Shown: piece by piece, positions 28,301 through 37,500 of the stretch
How the letters are laid out: every line of letters starts with the position of its first letter
How positions within the stretch are numbered: the first letter of the stretch is position 1
Assembly: GCF_007830735.1 (NCBI RefSeq)
Contig: NZ_VLLN01000007.1
Location: forward strand, 62,001 to 126,000
Direction: 5' to 3'
Length of the DNA: 64,000 nucleotides
From: Geobacter argillaceus
GTDB lineage: Bacteria; Desulfobacterota; Desulfuromonadia; Geobacterales; DSM-12255
Program-made: the position numbers and the translations under genes
Notes under the pieces: generated by a model
Told to the model about the DNA's origin: nothing
Seen by the model: the letters and a program-made list of their open reading frames with translations, nothing else
The model's database searches: none

Positions 28301-29967
28301 ACTGCGGCGCCGGTTCGTTGAACGGCTCCCTCGATGTCTGCCAACAGTCTTACTCCCGGACCTGTCCGTCCGGATATACATTGAACGGGACCACCTGTCA
28401 GGCCACTCCAACGTGCGCCACCGGTGGAAGCTACAACGCTGCCCTCGACCTCTGCGATGGCGGCTCGAACGTCTGCAGCTCCCCGCTTGTTCTCGACCCC
28501 GCCGTGGACAAGTGCTACCAGACGGCAAGCTGTTCCGGTGGAACGCTAAATACCGCCACGGACAAATGCGAGGCGGCGGCCACCGCGAATTGCGGCACCT
28601 GGAGCTGGGACGGCAGCGCTCAAGTCTGCTATTCCCCGCCCGTCTGCAACCTGGGTGCATACGATGCCACGGCCAACGAATGCCGGGCGACAGTCACCAG
28701 AAATTGCGGCATCTACGGCTGGTCATCGACGCAAGGGAAATGCACCCAGCAGATCGTCTGCCCGAAGGACGGCGGATATGCGTTGAGCAACACGGTTGTC
28801 TATTCGCCCGCTCTCGACAAATGCGCCTCGGACGCCCAGCACACCTGTCCGGCCGGGACCACCTATAATGGCCTCCCAATTGAAAAATGCGAAGCAGTGC
28901 CGGTCTGCACCGGAGACGGCATCTACAATACAACGGTCCACAGTTGCTTCCTCGGAATGAACACCTGTCCCCTCGGCACCCAGTACAGCTGCATGAACAA
29001 CCAGGGCACGATGCAGTGCTCGCCCAACCAGTGCTTCACTGCCGGGGCGAGCGGTACCGAGCAGATAACGACCATGGATGAGTCGATGATGCAGAACGAC
29101 GGCCAGCGTGACCAGAACGGAAACTGCCTTGACCAGCTCTATGTCTTCAACGGCAAGGCTTCCCGCTGCCGTCCGCCCGGACTCACCGTGGGGTATCTCA
29201 ATAATTGCTGTGACAGCGACAAGGTCGGCTCGGACGACATGGGGAGCAATATCTCCACGGTGGCTAACGGCATTCAGACCGCCTACGAAATAGGCCAGGT
29301 CGCCTACTATTCGAACCTGGTAACCAGTGGCGCAGCCACCCTGACTCCACTTGTAGGAACAACATCGGTAGGTATCGTGACTGCCACGGGGACCACGACG
29401 GTCAGCGGCGCCGTTGCCACCGGGGTATCCGCTGCTGCGGCGAGCGGGTCTACCGGGGTCGCAGCTATCGGGTCAGCCATGGAAGCCTATGTCGGCGCTC
29501 TCCTCAACCCGGCTACGATAGCCGTGGCTATCGTCGTCATGGTGGTGATGAAGGTCCTCTTCGGGAGCGGTTGCGATCAGGGGGATATCCAGACCGGAAT
29601 GCAGGCCGCTTCCAAGGACTGCCACTATATCGGCGATTATTGCGAAAAGAAATGGCCCCTGGTCGGCTGTGTCCAGAAGGCGAAGAGTTACTGCTGTTTC
29701 AACACCAAGATGGCGCGGATCATCCACGAGCAGGGCCGCCCCCAGCTGGTTTCCTTCGGTACGGACGGTGGCTGGGGCGTACCGAGCGCTCCCAACTGCC
29801 GCGGCTTCACCCCTGATGAATTCCAGTACCTGGATTTCTCCCGGATCGACCTTTCGGAATACTTCGAGGACATTCAGAAAGACCTGAGTACGAAGATACA
29901 GGGGGCGCAGACGACGATCCAGAACAAGGTGCAGCAGCATTTCCAGGCGACGACGGGGGGTATTTGA
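25384..29967 (+). CDS. traN: Giant TraN-like adhesin with lectin-like domain and Cys-rich tandem repeats
   Basis: 1527 aa from ATG 25384. A signal peptide is followed by a domain at about 40-205 that resembles a C-type lectin fold (DGSALSYTNWASAAYAGPDP then ADGKWTSG, closing Cys). Two blocks of 18-24-residue repeats follow, each with the plan CPxGYTYNxxxxxC: about 17 units (roughly 275-620) and about 20 (roughly 795-1230), split by a non-repeat insert. The last 300 residues are the conserved TraN end, with YCCFNTKMARIIHEQGRPQL and CRGFTPDEFQYLDFSRIDLS. F TraN is about 600 aa. It probably stands on the cell surface and contacts the recipient. Confidence 0.88.
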   Translation: MIFRLLYAVIYSLLIVALTGIPQTALAVVSCQDAINPNTSIRYIDSLAAIFGYNGKTYAIAKSATGDTSDAATFFDFSANITRAYSMTGDNTGSLKNLLSLGQYGAAMPVRIDSADTQKFILSIYGKYLGSTYIDAWKEFGAAGFTSIDGSALSYTNWASAAYAGPDPQAVIMGADGKWTSGQDGVRTTQIVQFDEVLDCAVLMPSPSDPPQPGTGSGSGSTTTQTPTPDLTKPVCGQDLNGNGYAGDPGETANCLQTAQGLLCPVGAVNCVESYSAPVCPAGSTLNTSRDMCQADATVTCDAGYTYDASIDKCVEPVTCPDGGTFNPVTDQCEKLVLNECPSGYTYDSTLDVCRKSADCAGGTLNPTKDRCEIPPTWNCPTGFSYNSTSGKCEASPYCPFGTTYNTTRDRCEAPLGSCPAGYTYNTVLDKCTAAVNCPAGGSLNGTTDKCEITSSISCPTGTTYNATTGKCESTPTCGSPGTYSTAYDLCLTPSPGAICPTGYTYNATYGTCISSPSCVGGTYSNVNNRCEATPSYSCPDASYTYNSSVGRCEKAPVCSQGTYNTTYNVCLQSIIHTCPSGYSYNSTTGRCEMTPTCPSGTTFNSITNRCEASTTSITGYTQPITGKTEIIKYKARGDTSTGITQYSTSPPALDSLSFDFILQNGQVVLKQECAWGGSGNCGCPSPHWNGWCRAGTDLTQTTSGNTLTVTATIYDWAYDWNSPYCAAGYTLADDGNGGYYCAGCPVTSSYYDYDLGQMVTYTYYNCSDTVYYPTYKVYTTGAAASAALSEFVSCPAGYTLTGPPSTSTCTTIVSQWGVQTGITDCTQAGLYSCTAPVNACNSGFTLSGSVCYQNPTCPNGSFDYGAHVCYASYTPTCPTGTTYDSSIGSCTLTPTCSNGLLDGNRDVCYQSANAGCASGYTLSGAICTATAYCASGGTLDGSIDFCKATATWNCPSGYSYSATYGQCYQTANCGAGSLNGSLDVCQQSYSRTCPSGYTLNGTTCQATPTCATGGSYNAALDLCDGGSNVCSSPLVLDPAVDKCYQTASCSGGTLNTATDKCEAAATANCGTWSWDGSAQVCYSPPVCNLGAYDATANECRATVTRNCGIYGWSSTQGKCTQQIVCPKDGGYALSNTVVYSPALDKCASDAQHTCPAGTTYNGLPIEKCEAVPVCTGDGIYNTTVHSCFLGMNTCPLGTQYSCMNNQGTMQCSPNQCFTAGASGTEQITTMDESMMQNDGQRDQNGNCLDQLYVFNGKASRCRPPGLTVGYLNNCCDSDKVGSDDMGSNISTVANGIQTAYEIGQVAYYSNLVTSGAATLTPLVGTTSVGIVTATGTTTVSGAVATGVSAAAASGSTGVAAIGSAMEAYVGALLNPATIAVAIVVMVVMKVLFGSGCDQGDIQTGMQAASKDCHYIGDYCEKKWPLVGCVQKAKSYCCFNTKMARIIHEQGRPQLVSFGTDGGWGVPSAPNCRGFTPDEFQYLDFSRIDLSEYFEDIQKDLSTKIQGAQTTIQNKVQQHFQATTGGI

Positions 29968-30623
29968 TGAAGGCGCTTTTCGTCGCGATGATGGTTGTTC
30001 TTGTTGCCTCTGCAGCCAATGCCAAAGAGTTGGGGACAGTCGGGGCGACATACGCAATTGCCGAGAAAGACGCACTTGTCGAGATCGAGCAGAAGGCGAA
30101 GAGCATCGACTGGAGCAAGGTGATAAAGAGGAAGCCGATTGAGGAATACAACGGCCCTGAGGATCGGATGAGCCTTCCCCGCGCCGCCAGGGACAGGAGC
30201 TTTCCGGTGGACATGACCTACACCCTGCAGATTGACATCCCGGACGGCAAGGGAGGGGTGCTCTATCCGAAAGGCTACACCTTCAACCCCCTCGATTACA
30301 TCAACTTCAGCAAGACCCTGGTAGTCATCAGCGGGAGCGACTCGGAACAGGTGAAGTGGTTTGCCGCATCGGAATACAAGGGACGCGTCGATGTGATACT
30401 CCTCCTCACCGAGGGGCATTACGGCCGTCTGGGGAAGAAGCTCAATGTTCCCCTGTTCTATGCGGACTCACAGATCGTTGAGCGGCTGCACCTGGCGGCT
30501 GTGCCGTCAGTCGTCAAACAGGAAGGAAAGGAAATGGTGGTGAGAGAGATTGCCGTGCCTCGGGAAGCGCCAGGCAACTACAAAACCGGTGAACTGCCGA
30601 CCAGCAGGAGAAACGTGGAATGA
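29967..30623 (+). CDS. traW: F-type assembly protein TraW
   Basis: 218 aa from ATG 29967, which shares one base with the traN stop (TGATG). A signal peptide ends near ANA (residue 19). Family segments are YAIAEKDALVEIEQKAKSID and YNPLDYINFSKTLVVI-like FNPLDYINF. The protein is periplasmic and needed for pilus assembly with TraU and TrbC. It overlaps traU by 4 nt. Confidence 0.92.
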   Translation: MKALFVAMMVVLVASAANAKELGTVGATYAIAEKDALVEIEQKAKSIDWSKVIKRKPIEEYNGPEDRMSLPRAARDRSFPVDMTYTLQIDIPDGKGGVLYPKGYTFNPLDYINFSKTLVVISGSDSEQVKWFAASEYKGRVDVILLLTEGHYGRLGKKLNVPLFYADSQIVERLHLAAVPSVVKQEGKEMVVREIAVPREAPGNYKTGELPTSRRNVE

Positions 30624-31637
30624 AGAAGAAAAAGCACGTCACAAGCGTCATTGTCATGCTGACAGCATCATGGCTGGCCACTGCTTCTGTTGTCCATGCA
30701 GGTTCGGCTTGCTCGGGTACGCCGATCAACCCGGTGACGGATATCTGTTGGCAGTGCATGTTCCCGGCTCAGATCGGCAGTGTTTCTTTCGGCATGGGTC
30801 AGGAGTCTGCGCCGGGTAACATCACCACGCCTGCCTGTGTCTGCCCGGACAGCAAGCAGGGGATCATTGCGGGACTCTCCGTCGCTTTCTGGGAACATGC
30901 GCGGATGATCGAAACAGTTAAGGACCCGTACTGTTTTCCGATCCTGGGCACCGGCATGACCAACCCGAAGCCCGGTTTTTCCTCCGGGACAGCCAGGGGC
31001 CCAGGTCATAACGATAACGAGTATTCGTTCCAGCAGGCTCACTACTACACCTTTCCGGCCTGGTCGATCCTGAAGCTCTTCATGGATTTCCCCTGCGCCG
31101 AGCAGGGTGGCTTCGATCTCGCCTACATGACCGAGGTGGACCCCATGTGGAATGACGACAGTCTCTCCTTCATCATCAATCCGGAGGCGCTGCTGTTCGG
31201 CAATCCCATTTCCCAGATTGCCTGCATAGCGGACAGTGTAGCGGCGACGGTCACCACCCCAATCGATCCCCTGTTCTGGTGCATGGGGTCGTGGGGGTCT
31301 TTCTACCCCCTTACCGGAAGCATGAATTCAAGCGAACCGTTGAGCGTCAATGCCGGCTTAGCGGCCCGGATGCTCTTCAAACTTGGGCGAGAGTCGCTAC
31401 TGTTCGACACCGGCATCAACCAGTGCTCCTCCGGTGGGGTTATCACCCCGATTCTCGTGAAGAGCAACTATCGTCAAGCCGGTGCGCGGCACCGCCTGCA
31501 ACCCCATCGGCCGTCCGTCACTGATCTGGGGCTCCGCCAAGAACCCGCCCTGGGGGGCCGGTACGAATTCGCCGGACAATTTTCTCTGGTCGATGACGAG
31601 AAGGAGGGTGTGTTGCGTAGGCTACGGGCTCAATTGA
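30620..31637 (+). pseudogene. traU: F-type mating-pair protein TraU, frameshifted near its C-terminus
   Basis: Residues 1 to about 285 are a good TraU: signal peptide, then PINPVTDICWQCMFPAQIGS and the conserved IINPEALLFGNPISQIAC, ending at VKSNYRQ. At about 31475 the frame changes. The expected C-terminus (KPVRGTACNPIGRPSLIWGS, then KNPPWG and VCCVGYGLN) is encoded in another frame from 31476 to the TGA at 31635-31637. The in-frame reading instead runs 45 odd residues into trbC. Loss of about 8-11 nt after the codons for NYR would explain it. It may be a real mutation or a sequencing error. No slippery heptamer is visible. Confidence 0.85.
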
Positions 31638-32590
31638 TCGTTTATCTGCTGCTTGCGACCACCCAGCCGGCATTTGCCGCCGGGAAGTCCGGGTACATCG
31701 CCACTCCAGACGCCTGTTACGTGCCGGAAAAGGTGGAAGGTGAAGCTGTCCATCTGAAAAAGACCGGTGTTTGTGGAGGGCAGCCGGGCCGGGCGTTCGT
31801 CCAGACGGAACGGCAGACGTTGAAGGTCTTTGTGGAGGGGGAATTCTGGCAGGAGGTCAGAGTGGAAGAAATGAAGGTACCGGATGTGGCTGCTTCTTTG
31901 GCGCAGGCGGACCGGGTGGCGGGGACGGTGACGATCCCGAAAAACCGTTATGAGGATGAAATGAACGCAGTGGCCGGAACGCTCGATTCCTACTACCACT
32001 CGGATGAATTCCAGAGACGGGTCAAAAGTGAGACGGAAAGGATCAAGGCGCAGGTTTTCGGTGAGGACTTCGCCAGATTCTACCCCGATGACGTGACAAG
32101 TGAGCGCAAGGGGAAGCTCACCGGGTCGGAGAGGGTTTACGTCTTCATTTCTTCTTCCATGCCGCTGCAGACGGTGCGCAATTATGCCTCGTCCGTAGCG
32201 CGTCTGAGAGACCCCAGGATCGTGATGGTGATGAGGGGATTTGTTGGCGGCATGACCAGGATCCAGCCGACAATTCGCTTTGTGGCGGATGTTCTGAAAA
32301 AGCAGCCCTCATGTTCCCCGGCAGAAGGAGAATGCGCGATGCTCCCGGCAAACCTCGTCGTCGATCCGCTCCTCTATCGGCGCTACGCGATCGACAGGGT
32401 ACCCGCCGTGGTCTTTGCCAGGGGGGTGAAGGCCGAGAATCCGGGCTTAAGCGAAGGTGATAGTAAAAATACAGAAGTTGCCGCTAGTTACACAGTTTAT
32501 GGTGATGCATCACTTGAATACATCCTTCAGTCGATCGGACGGGAAAGCGGGTCATCATCGCTCAAGGAACTCCTTGTCTCCAGGGAGTAA
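31610..32590 (+). CDS. trbC: F-type assembly protein TrbC
   Basis: About 326 aa from GTG 31610 or TTG 31613, behind AAGGAGGG (31601-31608). A signal peptide (LIVYLLLATTQPAFA) is followed by a thioredoxin-like TrbC domain with YVFISSSMPLQTVRNYASSV and DPLLYRRYAIDRVPAVVFAR. TrbC acts in the periplasm with TraW and TraU. Because of the traU frameshift, the gene is also read in frame from the traU start as one 656-aa ORF. I regard that fusion as an accident, since trbC has its own ribosome binding site and signal peptide. Confidence 0.88.
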   Translation: MLRRLRAQLIVYLLLATTQPAFAAGKSGYIATPDACYVPEKVEGEAVHLKKTGVCGGQPGRAFVQTERQTLKVFVEGEFWQEVRVEEMKVPDVAASLAQADRVAGTVTIPKNRYEDEMNAVAGTLDSYYHSDEFQRRVKSETERIKAQVFGEDFARFYPDDVTSERKGKLTGSERVYVFISSSMPLQTVRNYASSVARLRDPRIVMVMRGFVGGMTRIQPTIRFVADVLKKQPSCSPAEGECAMLPANLVVDPLLYRRYAIDRVPAVVFARGVKAENPGLSEGDSKNTEVAASYTVYGDASLEYILQSIGRESGSSSLKELLVSRE

Positions 32591-32658
32591 ATAAATATGT
32601 ACGCATCTACGTATCCATGTTGCCGGACGCAGGGCAAAAAGCATAGAGAGGGGAAATC

Positions 32659-33105
32659 GTGGCAGAACATGAAAACGAAATTTCACAGACAGCGCTTTCT
32701 TCATTGGAGCAAACGACGACACCAGCAACAAAAGGAAAGCAGGGGATTCGGCTGCCCGGCATTGCCGCATGCCTGCTCATATCGGTTGTATCTTCAGCCG
32801 CCACTCTGTTCGTTTATGACCACTGGTTGGCACAGAAGATCGTTGCCGTGGACATGAAAGGGTACATTACGCTCCAGAGGTACAAATACAAGGACGGAAA
32901 AATCAACGACGAGGACCTGCGGAAGGCGTTCGACAAGTTGGAACTGGTGATGAATACCATCCCGAAAAACAGGGTGGTCATCATGGCGGATACGGCCATT
33001 CGCAATGCCGAAGTCTTCAAACTGGGACACGAGGAAGAATTGAAACAATATGAAGAACTACTCAGACGTTCTCTCCAGGGGAATCCGGCAACTCCGGAAC
33101 AATAA
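32659..33105 (+). CDS. trbI: TrbI-like F-type transfer protein
   Basis: 148 aa from GTG 32659 (GAGAGGGGAAATC ahead). A polar start, one TM helix (about 35-57, IAACLLISVVSSAATLFVYD) and a periplasmic helical domain with PKNRVVIMADTAI fit TrbI of F-type systems. It overlaps the next gene by 56 nt. TrbI affects pilus outgrowth and retraction. Confidence 0.75.
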   Translation: MAEHENEISQTALSSLEQTTTPATKGKQGIRLPGIAACLLISVVSSAATLFVYDHWLAQKIVAVDMKGYITLQRYKYKDGKINDEDLRKAFDKLELVMNTIPKNRVVIMADTAIRNAEVFKLGHEEELKQYEELLRRSLQGNPATPEQ

Positions 33106-33568
33106 TTGGCGACTCTTTTTCATCATCCTTTCCGTGGTGGTGGCGGGAACCGTGATCCCACGTCGGATCGGCATCATACTCACCCCATCCCTTGCCCATC
33201 GGTTTTTTTGGGTGAGTAAAGATCCGGAACATGTCGGGCGGGGGGATTATGTCTATTTCGAGGATGCCGAGCTCGCCCGGAAGGTCGGTAAACCCGAACA
33301 CCCGAATATCTTCAAGATCATCAGGTGCGATGAAGGGGATACCCTGACTGTGGATGCCGGTAAGCAATTTTTCTGCAACGGTGAGCTCCTGGGTGTTGCG
33401 AAGGATTATTCGCTCAAGGGTGAGAAGATGCAGTACTTCGCTTTCAAAGGGAAGATCCCCAAGGGCTTCATGTTCGTCATGGGCGAGCATAAGGACAGTT
33501 ACGATTCCCGGTACTTCGGCCTCAAAGAGAAGAGCCGGGTCCGGGCCAAACTTTACCCTATCTATTGA
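33050..33568 (+). CDS. TraF/TrhF-type S26 signal peptidase
   Basis: 172 aa, one N-terminal TM (about 19-38). S26 protease features: a Ser in LTPSLAHRFFWV (about 47, the likely nucleophile), the Lys-containing strand NIFKIIRCDEGDTL, and the C-terminal box VMGEHKDSYDSRYFG. RP4 TraF and TrhF proteases of this family mature the pilin; here the substrate would be the pilin at 16905. It acts at the periplasmic face of the inner membrane. Confidence 0.85.
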   Translation: MKNYSDVLSRGIRQLRNNNWRLFFIILSVVVAGTVIPRRIGIILTPSLAHRFFWVSKDPEHVGRGDYVYFEDAELARKVGKPEHPNIFKIIRCDEGDTLTVDAGKQFFCNGELLGVAKDYSLKGEKMQYFAFKGKIPKGFMFVMGEHKDSYDSRYFGLKEKSRVRAKLYPIY

Positions 33569-33579
33569 GAGAAAACACC

Positions 33580-33828
33580 ATGCCTATCGAGAAACTGAAT
33601 CCGCTCCATTACATGCGGGCGGCAGACTACACGGGATTCTGGCAGAAGCTGTTTGCTACTGTTCTGTACGGCTTCTGGGGAAGATTCTTTTTCATCTCGC
33701 TCGTCCTTTTGGCTTTCTGGGTCGGGGTGAGACAGAGAAACCCGACGCTGGCCGCAATCTGCCTCTTCCTGGCGGCGGTAGTGGCCTATGGGGGCGGCGT
33801 AATGAACCTGATCAGGTCCCTGATCTGA
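33580..33828 (+). CDS. Small membrane protein of the transfer operon
   Basis: 82 aa from ATG 33580, with two hydrophobic helices (about 32-50 and 56-75). Family unknown. It sits 11 nt after the S26 protease gene and 12 nt before the next membrane protein, inside the tra operon, so it probably belongs to the inner-membrane part of the transfer system. Confidence 0.65.
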   Translation: MPIEKLNPLHYMRAADYTGFWQKLFATVLYGFWGRFFFISLVLLAFWVGVRQRNPTLAAICLFLAAVVAYGGGVMNLIRSLI

Positions 33829-33840
33829 AAGGAGGCGAAA

Positions 33841-34587
33841 TTGTCACGAAGCGGCAGCAGCAATAACAGCCCGGATATGATGCCCATCCCCCAGGGGAAT
33901 GAGATTCACCCACGGGGGCTCCTGGAGGCGATCTCCTACATCGACCAGAATTTTGCGAATGAGTTGGGAGGGTGCATGATAAACGCCCGGTTCCTGACGA
34001 CGAAACAGCGGCTGGAGTTCATGGAGGTGGGCTTTCGCAGCGCCTTCGCCTCCGGCCTCGTCACGGCGCTCCTCACGCCGATCGCCATCGGGGTGATCGA
34101 GCAGTACATCCCGATGTTTGGCGATGCGAACCCGTCAATTTTCGACAAGTTCAGTGCCTTTCTTTTGGCTCTCGGCTTTTCTCTCGGATACGCGATCTTC
34201 ATGGCGAAAACCGCCACCTGCTACATCGGCAAGTACACCAGGGCGATGATTGCGAACCTGATGGGTGGAATGGCGTTCGGGGCGATTCTGAAGGCATTGG
34301 TCGCCTTCATCGCATTCCACTTCATCTATTTCAAGATCCTATCCGACGATCATGTCGTCTGGGTAGTGTCCAAACTCTATCACGCGAGGCTGTCGGAGAA
34401 GACGGTCGCCGGCATCTTCAACTGGGTGCAGGGATTCAAGACCGTCTTTCTTACCTCGGCGTATTTTATCCTCGTGACGACCGCGATTTTTATCCTGATC
34501 CCGGTGATCACCATGATCTACGCCCATTTCCGGAACAAGAAACTCATTGCTGCGGGGTATGTAAATGTCGATGTGCATGACAAGTGA
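33841..34587 (+). CDS. Multi-pass membrane protein of the transfer operon
   Basis: 248 aa, starting at TTG 33841 with AAAGGAGGCGAAA directly ahead. About four hydrophobic helices (around 75-95, 108-126, 143-165 and 205-228). No catalytic motif. It lies immediately upstream of traG and is likely an inner-membrane accessory to mating-pair formation. I do not recognise a named family. Confidence 0.68.
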   Translation: MSRSGSSNNSPDMMPIPQGNEIHPRGLLEAISYIDQNFANELGGCMINARFLTTKQRLEFMEVGFRSAFASGLVTALLTPIAIGVIEQYIPMFGDANPSIFDKFSAFLLALGFSLGYAIFMAKTATCYIGKYTRAMIANLMGGMAFGAILKALVAFIAFHFIYFKILSDDHVVWVVSKLYHARLSEKTVAGIFNWVQGFKTVFLTSAYFILVTTAIFILIPVITMIYAHFRNKKLIAAGYVNVDVHDK

Positions 34588-34599
34588 GTTGGAATCGCA

Positions 34600-37500
34600 A
34601 TGAAAGTAAAGTCTCTCATATTCGCAGCCCTGCTTCTGATCATCCTCCTGCCGTCCGCTGCCCTGGCCGTTGACTTCGACTATTATGTGTACGGTGGGTT
34701 CGATGCGGTGGTCAACGCCTTCAACAAGCTGGCCCTGGTTTTCGGCGACAATGGTTACATGTCGTTTTACGCCTTTTCCATCGCCGCCGGGATCTTCTTC
34801 GGGTGCGTCACCGTAGCCGCCAGAATCCTCGGGGCTGGAAACGGCTCTCCGATGTCCTGGATTATTCCCGCCCTGGTAGGGATCGGCATCTACCTCTCCC
34901 TGGCCGTGCCCAAGGGGACCCTCCATATCTATGATCCCGTCTACAACAAGAACCAGGCCATTGGAGGCATACCGGCCGGGGTTGTGGCGGTTGCCGGTGT
35001 CCTGAACTCTGTTGAGCGGGGGCTGGTGGATATCGTCACTACGGCGGGTGATCCCATGAGTTATCAGAGCCAGGCTGGCGGCAAAGGTTTCCTGGGGCTC
35101 TACCAGCTCACGAGCCTTCCCCTGTCGGCAGTGAACAGCAACATCGACACCTCCATGCGGAACTACATCAAGGATTGCGTCGGTTATGAGATCATGCGCC
35201 CGGGGACGACGCTCACCGTCGATGCCCTCCGCAAAACTTCCACCGACTTCACGCCGCTTCTTGCCCAGGCGCAAAACCCCTCGATCTATACTGTCTACTA
35301 CGACTCGACCACGCCGAACGGACAGTCCATGACCTGCACCGATGCCTGGACGAACATCAGCGCCCAGCTCACGCCGGACAACCTGAAGAACAACATCACG
35401 GCCGTCTGCTCGGCCCTTGGCTATGACCCCACTGATGCTGCATCCCTGACCCAGTGCAAGACGGTGTTGAATAACGTGAATACCGGCGCCGGGCTTGGCG
35501 CGGCATCTATTGAGGATTTCGTGAAGCAGGCGTACATCTCCCAGCGCCTTGATGAGATATTCCGGAGCGGCAACGCGACCGGCGCCACCAACTACCAGTT
35601 CCTGCTGAATGCGTCTGGGTCGATGAAGGCCGCCAATGAATGGCTACCGGTCCTGAGAGCGGTCCTTACAGCGGTAGCTGTTGGTCTGATCCCGTTTCTG
35701 GCGCTGTTCATCCCGACTCCCATCATCGGTAAGGCGGTCGGTGCCATCTTCGGGTTCTTCGTCTGGCTGACCGCCTGGGGTGTGGTCGATGCCATCATTC
35801 ACCAGTTCGCCATCGATTATGCGAACAGCACCTATCAACTCGTGCGCCAGAACAATCTGGGAATGGACGCCTTCTACTTCTTCCCCGACCAGACCACGAA
35901 GATCCTTGGCATGTTCGGGACACTGAGGATGAGCGGCATGATGCTGGCGACGGTATTGACCGGAATGCTGGTCAAGTTCGGCGGTCACGCCATGGCGATG
36001 ATGGCCGGCTCACTCTCAGGTCAGATCCAGTCTGCCGGAAGCCGGGCAGCGCATGAAGTGGAGGACCCTTCCGGCAGGGCTTCCTCGATCCAGCGCAATT
36101 CCTCGGCAATGCCGACCCAGGCATGGGGGAACGAGCACAGCTTCTGGGCCAGGGGAAATCAGTCCTACCTTGACATGACATCCAAGACGATGGCCTCCAA
36201 TGACCTGATCGGCGGTTTCGGTATGGACGGGGCATCTCGAATGATGGCCGATGGGAGCGTCGGCAAGTCGATTGGCTTTGGCGGTAAGGGTGCCGCGATG
36301 CGTGAGGCTGGTCTGGACAGGTCGTACGGCCTCAGCATTTTTGATGGAAAAGCAGGGATGGCGCAGTCCGGGGCACTCCGCGACGTCATCGATAAGAGCT
36401 ATGGTGGGGATCTGAACAAGCATGCGCAGATGAAAGTGGCGAATGACGCCGCGCTGGGGCGGGTTTTCGGGAATGCCGGCAACTATCAGGATTTCCTGGA
36501 GAAGAATCTCGACAAGAATGTTGGGCAGATCGATGGGGAAGTGAAAGCCTATGAGGGTGCCCAGGCGCTCGGCTTCCAGGGGAACTGGCGACAGTTCAAC
36601 GCGTTTCGCTCCGAGATGCAGTCCCTCGGGGATTATACGAACGCCGCCGCGGTCAACCAGGTGGCATCGAAGTACGGGCTCAGCTCAGGTCAGGCGCTGC
36701 AGATGAAGGCGCAATTCCAGAATGCAAAGCAGTTTTCCGAATCCAGCGAGATGTCCGGCAAGCTTGGTGGACCGATCAACGCTGGCGCCGAAATGGGTAA
36801 GGTTGTCGCTGCGGAAAGCGCCGGTAAAGTCCAGGGGATTTATATGTCCGGAGGGTACGACCACTACCAGACCATGGCTTCCCATGACGTGTCGGGAAGG
36901 GGAGCCCGGTACGACCTGGTCAGGGGAGCGGCCGATCAGATGGTCGGCAAGATTGCGCCTCAACTGAAAAACGATTCAGAGATGTATCAGGACGGAAAGC
37001 TGACCGACAAGGGATTCGCGCAGATGCAGAAGGCGATGGAGGGTCAGAACATCACCTTCACAACGCCGGACGGCAGGCAGACGATGAACGTCGGGATGGA
37101 CGGGAACGTTGTGAACTCGACCGAGCAAGGGGTTGTGGCTTCCGGAGACAAGGCCCGGGGCGAGGCCTTGAAGCAGGAACTGAAGGCTGGCGGCTTCGGC
37201 AAGAATGCCGTTGCGGAAGTCGACAGGATGATGAAGAGCGGCAAGGGCTTCTCGTATGAGTTTGCCAAGGACAGAAACGGAAATGTCGAATCGTTTTCGA
37301 TCAGCCGCGGCGGTGATGTCAGCAGAAAGGATATGGCAACATTTCGCACCGGCAGAGATTCGGAAAGCGTAAATAGAAATGTTCAGACTGTCGATCAAGG
37401 GTTGCGTTCAACTATAGGTAATCAGACTTGGCGCGGCAATCGTGGGATTAGCGAGAATTTTCATCAGGACACGTATACCGATGCAAGCGGAACACATAGT

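Noticed and set aside
30620-32590. TraU-TrbC as a natural fusion protein
   Set aside because: trbC has its own AAGGAGGG site and signal peptide, and the proper TraU tail is present in another frame.
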